Below, in pieces: positions 1 through 7,181 of a DNA stretch of 15,526 nt (positions are counted from its first letter, which is position 1; every line of letters begins with the position of its first letter). Below the pieces are notes generated by a model. That model saw only the letters and a program-made list of their open reading frames with translations, was not told the origin of the DNA and searched no databases. The stretch comes from Gammaproteobacteria bacterium (GTDB lineage: Bacteria > Pseudomonadota > Gammaproteobacteria > Pseudomonadales > UBA7434). A program made the position numbers and the translations under genes. The DNA lies in NCBI GenBank assembly GCA_024280785.1, contig JAJRPK010000438.1:1-15526 (forward strand). The letters run 5' to 3'.

Positions 1-450
1 CTCGAACAACTACAGAACAACTCGCGAATCAGTAATTTAGAGCTCGCCGACTGCGTTGGTTTATCGGCTACTCCTTGCGCAAGACGAGTAAAGCGTCTCG
101 AAGATTCCGGTGTTGTTCGCGCCCATGTCACCTTGCTTGACGAATCTATACTGGGGCTAAAACTCACAGCCATCATCACTATCAGCATGGACCGGCATAC
201 TCCAGAACGATTTGATAATTTTGAAACAAAAATCATCGAATTTCCTGAAATTATTGAATGCAGTATTGTCACAGGACAATCAGCGGATTATCTGCTCAAA
301 GCCCTGCTCCCCGATATGGAGTACTACGAAGAATTCTTGCTCGGTCGCCTGACTAAAATTGAGGGGGTCACAGGTATTCGATCAAGCTTTGTATTACGTA
401 AGGTCATTAACAAAACCGCCTTGCCCCTCAATCACGTTGCACAATCTTAG
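1..450 (+). CDS. Lrp/AsnC-family transcriptional regulator (5' truncated)
   Basis: The reading frame is open from the first base and ends at the TAG at 448-450, giving 149 visible residues. The true start lies upstream, so probably only about 10 N-terminal residues are missing, as the family is usually 150-165 residues long. The visible N-terminus is a winged helix-turn-helix: an ISNLELADCVGLS segment followed by a recognition helix (TPCARRVKRLEDSG) and the strand leading into the linker. The remainder fits the AsnC/RAM ligand-binding domain: a GLKL strand near the linker, the FPEIIECSIVTGQSADYLLK core, a helix with YYEEFLLGRL, and GVTGIRSSFVLRKV near the end. Such proteins are cytoplasmic DNA-binding oligomers, often responsive to amino acids. 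The target and ligand cannot be inferred here. The internal TTG at 133 should not be used as a start because it would remove the DNA-binding domain. Confidence 0.93.
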   Translation, partial: LEQLQNNSRISNLELADCVGLSATPCARRVKRLEDSGVVRAHVTLLDESILGLKLTAIITISMDRHTPERFDNFETKIIEFPEIIECSIVTGQSADYLLKALLPDMEYYEEFLLGRLTKIEGVTGIRSSFVLRKVINKTALPLNHVAQS

Positions 451-564
451 AAAACCTAATGACCAAATCCAGATAATTTCTTCACCAAGCTTTGTAGCTC
501 AGAGGTCTCGTTATCGGCAATGGCCTTTACACCACTCTTGAGCCCGCCATCTGCCCTGGTTTTC

Positions 565-593
565 TTGACAGTCTTGCAGCCACAGCCTAGCAT
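565..593 (+). promoter_or_regulatory. Candidate sigma-70 promoter for ispB
   Basis: A perfect -35 hexamer TTGACA (565-570) is followed after 17 bases by TAGCAT (588-593), a 4/6 match to TATAAT. Transcription would start near 600, about 90 bases before the ispB start codon. It lies in the 240-base gap after the Lrp-family gene, in which I see no tRNA, no clear terminator and no other gene. Based only on consensus matching. Confidence 0.45.
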
Positions 594-690
594 GCAAGTC
601 GTTTTTTTTATTCGCTCCCTGTTAAAAATCTACACTTTACTCTTACTACCGTATTGGCGACCGAGCCACATCATTATTGGAACTTCTGGT

Positions 691-1665
691 ATGCAGTCCA
701 GTTATAACCTTGTCGCTGACGAATTTACCGCCGTGAACGATCTTATTATCAAACACCTTATTTCTGAAGTGGGCCTCGTTGAAGATATCAGTCACTATCT
801 GGTAACCGGAGGCGGCAAACGTATCCGCCCTCTTGTAACACTGCTTACCGCTGGCGCGCTCGGCAACGCACAAGACCAACGACAAATTCAACTGGCGGCC
901 TCGATAGAACTTTTACACACCGCAACGCTACTCCACGATGACGTTGTCGATATGTCTTCTCTACGCAGGGGAAAGCCCACCGCTAATGCCAACTGGGGAA
1001 ATGCCTCTAGCGTTTTAGTGGGGGATTTTGTCTACAGCAAAGCATTTCAGCTAATGGTGGCGGTTGGAGAGCTCAGTGTCATGCAAATCCTAAGCGAAAC
1101 AACCACTAAAATTGCTGAGGGTGAAGTCAAACAGCTTGCCTTTATCGGTGACTTATCGCTGACCGAAGCCGGTTATTTTGATGTTATTCGCAATAAAACA
1201 GCGCAATTATTTTCCGGTGCCTGTGAATCAGCTGCTTTGGTGGCTTCCGCGGGTAGCGACTGCCAGCGCAATTTTAAACAGTTTGGCATTCACCTTGGTC
1301 TCGCGTTTCAATTAGTAGACGATTATCTGGACTATGCGGGAGATGCATCAGAACTGGGTAAAAATGTCGGCGACGATTTGGCCGAAGGGAAATTAACCTT
1401 ACCGCTCATTGAAGCGCTTAGAATTACAGCAAATACGAACATGGATCAACACCGCCATCTTAGTCAGATCATCGAGCAAAAAGACTTATCAAAAATATTA
1501 GAGGTCATTAACATTACTCAAGCCTGTGGTGCACTCGATCATACATTATCGCTAGCACAAAATGAAATTAGTCAGTCTCGTGACGCTTTGAGCGACCTTC
1601 CATCATCCCCTTATAAAACCGAGCTATTAAAAATCGGGGAAGTTGTTTTGTCACGTACCCACTAA
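691..1665 (+). CDS. ispB: Long-chain (octaprenyl-type) polyprenyl diphosphate synthase
   Basis: This 324-residue trans-prenyltransferase should extend farnesyl diphosphate with isopentenyl diphosphate to make the ubiquinone side chain in the cytoplasm. Seen in order: GGGKRIRP (about 40-47); the first aspartate-rich motif DDVVD (83-87) followed by RRGKPTANANWGN, typical of IspB/octaprenyl synthases rather than farnesyl synthases; GDFVYSKAFQLM; the second aspartate-rich motif DDYLD (210-214); and the GKNVGDDLAEGKLTLPLIEAL segment. The frame is open upstream to an ATG at 520, but the 57 residues so added are low-complexity hydrophobic sequence unlike the family. The ATG at 691 gives a family-like N-terminus (MQSSYNLVADEFTAVNDLI) and leaves a good promoter outside the gene. 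The Shine-Dalgarno match is weak (GGA at 679-681). The gene does not sit beside rplU/rpmA, its common divergent neighbours in gammaproteobacteria, at least on the visible side. Confidence 0.95.
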   Translation: MQSSYNLVADEFTAVNDLIIKHLISEVGLVEDISHYLVTGGGKRIRPLVTLLTAGALGNAQDQRQIQLAASIELLHTATLLHDDVVDMSSLRRGKPTANANWGNASSVLVGDFVYSKAFQLMVAVGELSVMQILSETTTKIAEGEVKQLAFIGDLSLTEAGYFDVIRNKTAQLFSGACESAALVASAGSDCQRNFKQFGIHLGLAFQLVDDYLDYAGDASELGKNVGDDLAEGKLTLPLIEALRITANTNMDQHRHLSQIIEQKDLSKILEVINITQACGALDHTLSLAQNEISQSRDALSDLPSSPYKTELLKIGEVVLSRTH

Positions 1666-1778
1666 AGCAAAGTTATCCATTCTATCGCTTTAATTACCCG
1701 CCCGTTTGGCCACCGCTACGTAATCAATTAGATCAATACCGAAATGTTTTTCTTTATTATTTTATTGTGAGCGTTGCA

Positions 1779-1801
1779 GCAGCCCTAAAAAGGTGGGCTG
1801 C
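1779..1801. other. Inverted repeat, GCAGCCC/GGGCTGC hairpin
   Basis: GCAGCCC at 1779-1785 pairs perfectly with GGGCTGC at 1795-1801 around a 9-base loop. There is no T-run after it on either strand, so it is not a canonical intrinsic terminator. It could still mark the end of the ispB transcript or be an operator. Confidence 0.45.
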
Positions 1802-1853
1802 CACGAACAAACTTTGGTACTTTTATACAAGTCAAGATCGCTTTTAACTGCTG

Positions 1854-1862
1854 TGCTATACT
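1854..1862 (+). promoter_or_regulatory. Candidate extended -10 promoter upstream of lipoprotein gene
   Basis: TGC followed by TATACT (1857-1862) is an extended -10 element (5/6 match to TATAAT plus the TGn motif). No good -35 sits 16-18 bases upstream, which extended -10 promoters can tolerate. Predicted start is near 1869, giving a leader of about 175 bases to the ATG at 2044, or an independent small RNA. Consensus-based only. Confidence 0.4.
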
Positions 1863-1871
1863 CCGCCCGCT

Positions 1872-1952
1872 GATGCAAAGATCGAATTTTTTTCGACAGT
1901 TATTCTCGTTTACAGGTCTAACGATCGTGTAAATATAAATATTTTTTGCATC
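1872..1952 (+). other. Long-range inverted repeat in candidate leader RNA
   Basis: GATGCAAA (1872-1879) is perfectly complementary to TTTGCATC (1945-1952). Just inside, GATCG (1880-1884) can pair with CGATC (1922-1926). A competing local hairpin, TCGAA (1882-1886) with TTCGA (1892-1896), overlaps the GATCG segment, so the inner helix and the local hairpin exclude each other. No known riboswitch class was recognised. Stability was not calculated. Confidence 0.35.
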
Positions 1953-1960
1953 TAAAGTTA

Positions 1961-1991
1961 GTTGGCTAAAAATGCCTGATTTTTATCCAAC
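1961..1991. other. Imperfect palindrome/hairpin with A- and T-tracts
   Basis: GTTGG (1961-1965) pairs with CCAAC (1987-1991) and TAAAAA (1967-1972) pairs with TTTTTA (1980-1985), with one C/T mismatch and a 7-base loop (1973-1979). The total is 11 base pairs. It ends 52 bases before the lipoprotein ATG and could be an operator, an RNA hairpin or a weak terminator. Confidence 0.45.
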
Positions 1992-2043
1992 ACAATAGGG
2001 ATATATTATTCCCGCGCCAACTCTGCGTGAGCAAGCCCAAACA

Positions 2044-2481
2044 ATGTACTGTAAGTTTATCTTTAGTTATATTGCTATCATTGCCTTGCTGAGTGGCTGC
2101 TCTGGTGGTGGTTCATCGGGTTCATCTGATACCGACAGCTCTAGTTCTATCAACAACTCAACCGTTTCTGCCTCAACAAGCGCTGAAGTTCCCGTCCGCC
2201 AAGCCGCCAATGTTGTTTTAAGTTGGCCCATTCCCGCCAAGCGTGAAGACGGGTCTGCATTACCACTTGCTTCTATTTCAGGTTACGAAATCACTTATCA
2301 AGGCAGCGTCACTCAGCTCCATATTATCAATATTCAAGATCCGCAAACCACTCTGTTCCAGCTTTCTGCACTAGCGCCAGACCACTATGAGTTCGTAATC
2401 TTTGCCTATGACACCAACAACGCTGTCAGCCAACCATCGCCTACCGTAACGCTCAAACCAGAAGATTTCCCCATGCTCTAG
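2044..2481 (+). CDS. Small lipoprotein with fibronectin type III-like domain
   Basis: The 145-residue product begins with a short signal peptide (hydrophobic FIFSYIAIIALLSG) ending in the lipobox LSGC with Cys19, so it should be lipidated and held in the inner or outer membrane facing the periplasm or outside. A Gly/Ser-rich linker follows (about 20-55). The C-terminal part has a beta-sandwich pattern like fibronectin III: VVLSWPIP near 58-65, REDGSALPL, ISGYEITYQG, then LSALAPDHYEFVIFAYDT and a final strand. Comparable fn3 modules with the REDGS/GYEI pattern occur in secreted proteins of exosortase-bearing gammaproteobacteria, from general knowledge. The Shine-Dalgarno is weak (GTGAG at 2027-2031, 12 bases before ATG). 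It is flanked by gaps of over 300 bases and is probably its own transcript. No PEP-CTERM tail is present. Function unknown; an adhesion or scaffold role is inference. Confidence 0.82.
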   Translation: MYCKFIFSYIAIIALLSGCSGGGSSGSSDTDSSSSINNSTVSASTSAEVPVRQAANVVLSWPIPAKREDGSALPLASISGYEITYQGSVTQLHIINIQDPQTTLFQLSALAPDHYEFVIFAYDTNNAVSQPSPTVTLKPEDFPML

Positions 2482-2787
2482 TCACCCCAGCTCAAAATAG
2501 CGGCATCTAAAAGTGCACTCATGTCCAGTATTTGCAATAACACTTATCGAACGCTTTCAATCCCTTTTCAATGCTCCCTTAAATGCCTTTGCGTCCTTGT
2601 TGCCTCAAGGTTGCCCGCAACCGATATTAAAATCTCCGTTCTTTAGCCCTTAAAGGCTTTGAATCTCACCGCTTTGCAGCGATAATCACTCGCGGGGACG
2701 ACGATACCCGCTTAATAAAATCCGTAAGGCTGTGAAGACAATAGTAGATATAACAGCCCGTTTGTTGAATGAAGGTCCAAAAAGAGT
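2482..2787. other. 306-base intergenic region with small inverted repeats; no gene seen
   Basis: No convincing coding frame or RNA gene is visible. Perfect short inverted repeats are GGTTGC-CC-GCAACC at 2609-2622 and GCGGG (2692-2696)/CCCGC (2707-2711). AGCC/GGCT around CTTAAA lies near 2646-2659. None is followed by a T-run, so none is a standard terminator. The last bases before the DUF1631 ATG (AAAGAG) may serve as its ribosome binding site. Confidence 0.55.
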
Positions 2788-4986
2788 ATGAAAAAAACCG
2801 TCGCCAGCGCGCAACTAAAACAACAGTGTTGTAAAACATTGCTGACCTTGCTCGATGACATGTTTGCTAGCTGTGATGATCTCTTTTTTGACTTGGCCTC
2901 TAGAGCTAGTAACAACGTCGAACAAAATTTGTACTTTGAATCTATGCGCATCGTTCGGATTGGTACTGGAGCGGCAGCAAAAAAATATCAAGCAAAATTA
3001 GACCAAGGTTTTGCTTCGCTTCAACACCAAAGCAAACAGCAGGTTGAAACTAATATCCAGCCGGAAGAATTAAGTGTTGTCGGCAAAGATGACTTAGAGC
3101 TCGACGTCGCCATTACGTCAATGACCACCAGGGCACGCACCGCTTCAAAAACTGCACTCTACGAACTGTCTTCCCGTTTATGCACGCTGTTCAATCTCAA
3201 AAATATCGATGAAACCAACAATCCTCTTGATCCCGGGAATTTAACCAAGGCCTTCGCCGATTCCAGTGAAGACATTGCGGTCGATATTAAAGCTCGCATT
3301 ATTTTACTTAAGCAATACGAGCGTTACGTACTTAACAGGCTTCCTGAACTTTATCACAAAGCCAACACGCTTCTGGATAAGCACGGAATCCCTTTCAACG
3401 ATCAAAGAAAAACGCAAAAAAGGTCCACGCAATCTAGTTCAGGCAGCCAACGCACCAAAGATGAAACCACTGAAGAAACACCTCTTCTCATTAGTGGGTT
3501 TGATAGTGGATATCGCTACGGAGCTCTACCTTTTACGGAGCTTAGCAACCTACTGAGTAACTATAGAGCTGCGCCGTCTCATATTGGTGGCCAAATTGGT
3601 GGCCAACATCCTTCATTTTTTTCCTCTTCCGATGCAAATGCTGGAATGCTGCAGAATAATGAGCTTATTAACTTACTAGGTTCTGCCCAAGGTTATGACG
3701 CGACTCATAATCATTCTTTTGACCTCAGGACCTATGTTCAACAGCTACTAGCGCAGGGCTTACCTAAAGGAAAAGCTCATGCAGTCCAGAAGATGGACGA
3801 AGATGTCATTAATTTAGTGGCCATGTTTTTTGACTTTGTACTGGATGATAAAAACATCCCCGATGCTGTTAAAGCGCTGGTCAGCCGCTTACAAATGGCA
3901 ATTCTGAAGGTCGCCTTAAACGACAAACATTTTTTCAGCGACTCCGAGCACCCCTCGAGAGAATTTATTAACGAAATCGCTAGAATTAGCATCGGAGTCG
4001 ATGGTAACGACCCTGGCTCAAACGACTTATTAGAACATATTGAGCAATGGGTACAGGATATACAAACTGCCGTGCACAATACCGAAAACGCCTTTAAAAA
4101 TGCTCTTGATGAACTGCGTACTTTTACTCAACAGCAAGAAAAACGGGCCAACTTAGTTCAAAAACGAACCAGTGATGCGGCTAAAGGCCAAGCGATAAGA
4201 CACATTGCCACCATCAAATCACAGCGCGCCATACAAGAAGCAATGGACGGTAAATCTGTAGCCCTAACCACTTCCGACTTTATCGTCAATCACTGGCAGC
4301 AGGTGCTGTACTCTACCTACACTCGCGAAGGTGAGGACAGTCCTACTTGGCTATCGCATTTACAAACAATGCAAGACCTCATTTGGTGTTCGCAAGAACA
4401 TAAGGACGACAAATCTCACCAACGCTTTGCCCGTATTGTTGTGAACTTATTTCAAAACTTAGAGACGGGCTTAGTTAAAACTACCCTGTCGGCTAATCAA
4501 GTAAAAGCACAGATTCAAAGTCTTAAACAACTTTTAGGTACATTTGCCGCACAATTTACGAACAATGAAAATAATTCAGATCCAATAGACGTTCAATCCT
4601 TTGATGCCAGTACTGAAACTTCGTTGCAGACCCTAAAAAAGCAAAAGGGTTGGCAAGAAATGACCGCCCTCGAACGACAAAAAGTAGAATTTCAAGCCCT
4701 AACGTACGAGTTCATTGAAAAAGCAGAAGCTATTGGTGTGGGAAGCTGGTTAGAATTCAAGGAGCCCGCATCAGGCACAATTATTCGATGTAAACTGGCC
4801 GCAAAGCTCGAAGGTTCTGACACTTATGTCTTCGTCAACCGACTCGGTTTCAAAGCGACGGAAAAACCGCGTAAGGAGTTTGCCTACGACTTACAGCGAA
4901 AGCGCGCAAGGCTACTAAAAACGGGGCCTTTATTTGAGCGATCTCTTCATAAAATGGTCAGTAGTCTGAAGGCAATAGGTAGATAA
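2788..4986 (+). CDS. DUF1631 family protein
   Basis: The 732-residue protein has no signal peptide or membrane segment and should be cytoplasmic. I recognise DUF1631 from several conserved stretches: the YERYVLNRLPELYHKA helix in the first third (about 177-192), the central block around 337-400 (DVINLVAMFFDFVLDD, then RLQMAILKVALND, FF and EHPSREFINEIA), and a C-terminal beta-rich region about 650-710 (VGSWLEF, then YVFVNRLGFKA and the DLQRKRARLL helix). Members are sometimes labelled thymidine phosphorylase, which nothing here supports. The C-terminal region loosely resembles PilZ-like folds, so a link to cyclic-di-GMP is possible but unproven. A Gln/Ser/Thr-rich linker sits near 205-232, and a 12-base tandem duplication gives IGGQIGGQ near 266-273. 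It ends 92 bases before prsK on the same strand; a candidate -10 box lies between, so co-transcription is uncertain. Confidence 0.85.
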   Translation: MKKTVASAQLKQQCCKTLLTLLDDMFASCDDLFFDLASRASNNVEQNLYFESMRIVRIGTGAAAKKYQAKLDQGFASLQHQSKQQVETNIQPEELSVVGKDDLELDVAITSMTTRARTASKTALYELSSRLCTLFNLKNIDETNNPLDPGNLTKAFADSSEDIAVDIKARIILLKQYERYVLNRLPELYHKANTLLDKHGIPFNDQRKTQKRSTQSSSGSQRTKDETTEETPLLISGFDSGYRYGALPFTELSNLLSNYRAAPSHIGGQIGGQHPSFFSSSDANAGMLQNNELINLLGSAQGYDATHNHSFDLRTYVQQLLAQGLPKGKAHAVQKMDEDVINLVAMFFDFVLDDKNIPDAVKALVSRLQMAILKVALNDKHFFSDSEHPSREFINEIARISIGVDGNDPGSNDLLEHIEQWVQDIQTAVHNTENAFKNALDELRTFTQQQEKRANLVQKRTSDAAKGQAIRHIATIKSQRAIQEAMDGKSVALTTSDFIVNHWQQVLYSTYTREGEDSPTWLSHLQTMQDLIWCSQEHKDDKSHQRFARIVVNLFQNLETGLVKTTLSANQVKAQIQSLKQLLGTFAAQFTNNENNSDPIDVQSFDASTETSLQTLKKQKGWQEMTALERQKVEFQALTYEFIEKAEAIGVGSWLEFKEPASGTIIRCKLAAKLEGSDTYVFVNRLGFKATEKPRKEFAYDLQRKRARLLKTGPLFERSLHKMVSSLKAIGR
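3583..3606 (+). repeat. 12-base perfect tandem duplication inside the DUF1631 gene
   Basis: The unit ATTGGTGGCCAA occurs twice back to back and in frame, encoding IGGQIGGQ in a linker-like part of the protein. This looks like a replication-slippage duplication that keeps the frame. Confidence 0.85.
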
Positions 4987-5035
4987 TTGAGCCATTGTAG
5001 TCAGGAAATATCCCTGTCCATCCCCAAGTTTCATC

Positions 5036-5041
5036 TATACT
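5036..5041 (+). promoter_or_regulatory. Candidate -10 box upstream of prsK
   Basis: TATACT lies 37 bases before the prsK ATG in the 92-base gap after the DUF1631 gene. No good -35 hexamer is found at 16-18 bases, so support is weak. No -24/-12 sigma-54 element is seen in this gap. Confidence 0.28.
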
Positions 5042-5078
5042 AAAGTGCTAAACCCCTTGATTCACAAGTAAAAATCTT

Positions 5079-7154
5079 ATGACCGCGCAAAATATAACCA
5101 GCGCACTTTCCCAACTGGATCTTAGCAGTCACTTAGTAGCCGGCTTGCTTTATTTGCTGGCAGGTATTCTGCTAAACTCCAAAAACGGCAAGCTACAGTT
5201 TTATCGTCCCCTACAGCTAGCCTGTTATGCTTCCATGCTCACGCAGCTCTGCGCGGCCGCATTAAAGATCGAGTTATTAACTCCCGAAGTTGTTTCTTTA
5301 GCTGAGCTAATAGGATTAGGTATATGGGTACTAGCGCTATCGCAATTACTAGAAAGAAGCACTGGTAAAGCGATCAAGCCCGCATTAAAGGTAATGCTCG
5401 CCCTCATTTGGGTATTCTCGCTATCACTTAACGTTTGGCTCGAAAGTTTATTCGGTTTAACAGAGGCTCTACAACTGCCTCACTTTCAAAGGGTTTTGGG
5501 ACCCTTACTGCTAACGCTCGCCGTTCTTGTTTTAGTAGAACAACTCTTTCGCAATAGCACCTTAAGTCACCGGCACAATATTAAGTTTATCGGCATAGGC
5601 CTGGTTCTACTGATGTCTTTCGACTTATACAGCTTGGCTTACCTCAGCCTATTTAAAATACCAGCCCATCACCTCACTTATTCCGACGGCATAATAAACA
5701 CATTGGCGGCATCCGTATTCATCTTGGGTTCTCTACGCACACAGCCAGAACAATCGATATCGATTTCTCGGTCTATGGCTTTTTACAGCACTGCTTTATT
5801 GTTAGCCAGCTTATTTTTGCTTTGCATGTCGATGGCTGGATACTACGTTCAGCTACAAGGCGTGCCGTGGTCCACTGCGCTTCAGCTGACCCTGCTCGCT
5901 TTTACTTTTATTTCTCTAAGCATCGCCGTTTCATCCCGTTCTATAAGGGCAAAAGTACAAGTATTCGTCAGCAAGAATTTTTTTCGCCATAAATACGATT
6001 ACCGCAATGTATGGCTCAATTTAATTCAAACCTTATCAAACATTTCAGAGCAAGAAGATTTCAACCGACTAAGCGTCAAAGCTGTAGCTCAAATATTTAA
6101 CTGCCAAGGAGGAGCCCTCTGGCTAGCTAACGATAATGATTTTTATGAGCTGGCTGGCTGTTGGAATGTCGACTTATCGGATGACATAACGATAGCCAGC
6201 ACTGATACTTTTATTAAACCGTTTCTGGATAAGGAATGGGTATATGCTCCCGGCGGATCAGGTAGCAACCTTAGCGACCCCTATTTAAATAAGCTACCTG
6301 GATGGTTAAATGAAATTTCTGACGCTTGGGTTGTTGCACCATTGTGCATAGGCGGCAAGTTAACGGGGTTTTTCTTATTAACTAAACCTCTGGGGGAAAG
6401 CCATTTAATCTGGGAAGATCTTGACGTCCTTAAAAATATCGGTCGTCAGCTCGCCAGTTACATCACCAGACAAAAATCTGCAGAACAGCTAGCGGTAGCA
6501 AAGCAATTTGATACTTACCACAAGCTGACTGCTTTCATTATGCACGATCTTAAAAATCTAATTGCCCAGCAAGCTCTAGTTGTCGACAATGCTAAAAAAC
6601 ACAAAGAAAATCCTGCCTTTGTTGAGGATGCCATACGAACAATAGAAAACTCCGTTAGTCGAATGAATCATCTACTACAGCGTCTGCAAAGCAATAACCA
6701 ATCTGCCCCTCTGCGATCTGTACAACTCAATAAAATATTACTTTCAGCCATTAGAAAATCTACTGACCGGCAACCTATTCCCACGCTACGAAGTCAGATG
6801 GACGAAGTAAATGTAGTTGCGGATCACGAACAACTAACAATGATTCTAATGCACATTATTCGAAATGCACAAGATGCAACAGCACAAGATGGCTTTATCG
6901 ATATCATCTTTTCAGTCAAGGGTAATGAGGTTGTGATTGAAATCGAAGATAACGGCTGCGGTATGGACGAAGAATTCTTGAAAAACCGTTTGTTTAAGCC
7001 CTTTGAATCAACCAAGTCTAGTTTGGGAATGGGAATTGGTGCTTATCAAGTTCGCGAGTTTATCCAAAATATGGGTGGCCAGATCAAAGTCACGAGCGAG
7101 ATCAATATCGGCACTACGGTGTTAATCAAGCTCCCATTAACCACTCGCGAATAA
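5079..7154 (+). CDS. prsK: XrtA/PEP-CTERM system sensor histidine kinase PrsK
   Basis: The 691-residue inner-membrane sensor kinase matches the PrsK layout. The first ~285 residues contain about nine hydrophobic segments with no large periplasmic domain. A GAF-like region spans roughly 310-475 (ALWLANDNDFYELAGCW; DAWVVAPLCIGGKLTGFFLL). The phosphoacceptor motif is MHDLKN with His489, and the ATPase domain has the N-box RNAQDAT (Asn596), G1 box DNGCGM (624-629), the F-box region LFKPFESTKS and G2 box GMGIGA (650-655). All catalytic boxes look intact. It presumably autophosphorylates and passes phosphate to PrsR, encoded 27 bases downstream. The multi-pass input domain suggests it senses a membrane or membrane-soluble cue; the signal is unknown. 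The ATG at 5079 lacks a strong Shine-Dalgarno, but no better in-frame start exists. Confidence 0.93.
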   Translation: MTAQNITSALSQLDLSSHLVAGLLYLLAGILLNSKNGKLQFYRPLQLACYASMLTQLCAAALKIELLTPEVVSLAELIGLGIWVLALSQLLERSTGKAIKPALKVMLALIWVFSLSLNVWLESLFGLTEALQLPHFQRVLGPLLLTLAVLVLVEQLFRNSTLSHRHNIKFIGIGLVLLMSFDLYSLAYLSLFKIPAHHLTYSDGIINTLAASVFILGSLRTQPEQSISISRSMAFYSTALLLASLFLLCMSMAGYYVQLQGVPWSTALQLTLLAFTFISLSIAVSSRSIRAKVQVFVSKNFFRHKYDYRNVWLNLIQTLSNISEQEDFNRLSVKAVAQIFNCQGGALWLANDNDFYELAGCWNVDLSDDITIASTDTFIKPFLDKEWVYAPGGSGSNLSDPYLNKLPGWLNEISDAWVVAPLCIGGKLTGFFLLTKPLGESHLIWEDLDVLKNIGRQLASYITRQKSAEQLAVAKQFDTYHKLTAFIMHDLKNLIAQQALVVDNAKKHKENPAFVEDAIRTIENSVSRMNHLLQRLQSNNQSAPLRSVQLNKILLSAIRKSTDRQPIPTLRSQMDEVNVVADHEQLTMILMHIIRNAQDATAQDGFIDIIFSVKGNEVVIEIEDNGCGMDEEFLKNRLFKPFESTKSSLGMGIGAYQVREFIQNMGGQIKVTSEINIGTTVLIKLPLTTRE

Positions 7155-7172
7155 TCGACTTATCATATCCTC

Positions 7173-7177
7173 GGTGA
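7173..7177 (+). promoter_or_regulatory. Ribosome binding site of prsR
   Basis: GGTGA lies 4 bases before the ATG at 7182, inside the 27-base prsK-prsR gap. It supports that start and co-transcription with prsK. Confidence 0.6.
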
Positions 7178-7181
7178 CAAT

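Larger units (their letters stand above)
1666..2043. other. 378-base intergenic region with pairable inverted repeats; no CDS seen
   Basis: I find no coding frame with family character in this gap. It holds a weak TAAAGC/GCTTTA inverted repeat overlapping the ispB stop, a T-rich stretch (about 1746-1767), a GC-rich hairpin at 1779-1801 without a following T-run, an extended -10 box (1854-1862) and several pairable segments between 1872 and 1991. The second half may be the 5' leader of the lipoprotein gene or a small RNA; no known riboswitch or sRNA motif was recognised. Confidence 0.6.

Noticed and set aside
490..530. GTAGCTCAG-like segment resembling a tRNA D-arm
   Set aside because: No acceptor, anticodon or T-arm pairing follows, and there is no matching GAGC.
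520..690. In-frame N-terminal extension of ispB from an ATG at 520
   Set aside because: The 57 added residues are hydrophobic and unlike any prenyltransferase N-terminus, and they would include the candidate promoter.
1961..1980. TTGGCT...TGCC as a sigma-54 promoter
   Set aside because: The spacing between GG and GC is 8 bases rather than 10, and the TTGC element is missing.
2712..2951. Minus-strand 79-residue frame over the DUF1631 start
   Set aside because: It is a shadow of the real gene, with no ribosome binding site or family character.
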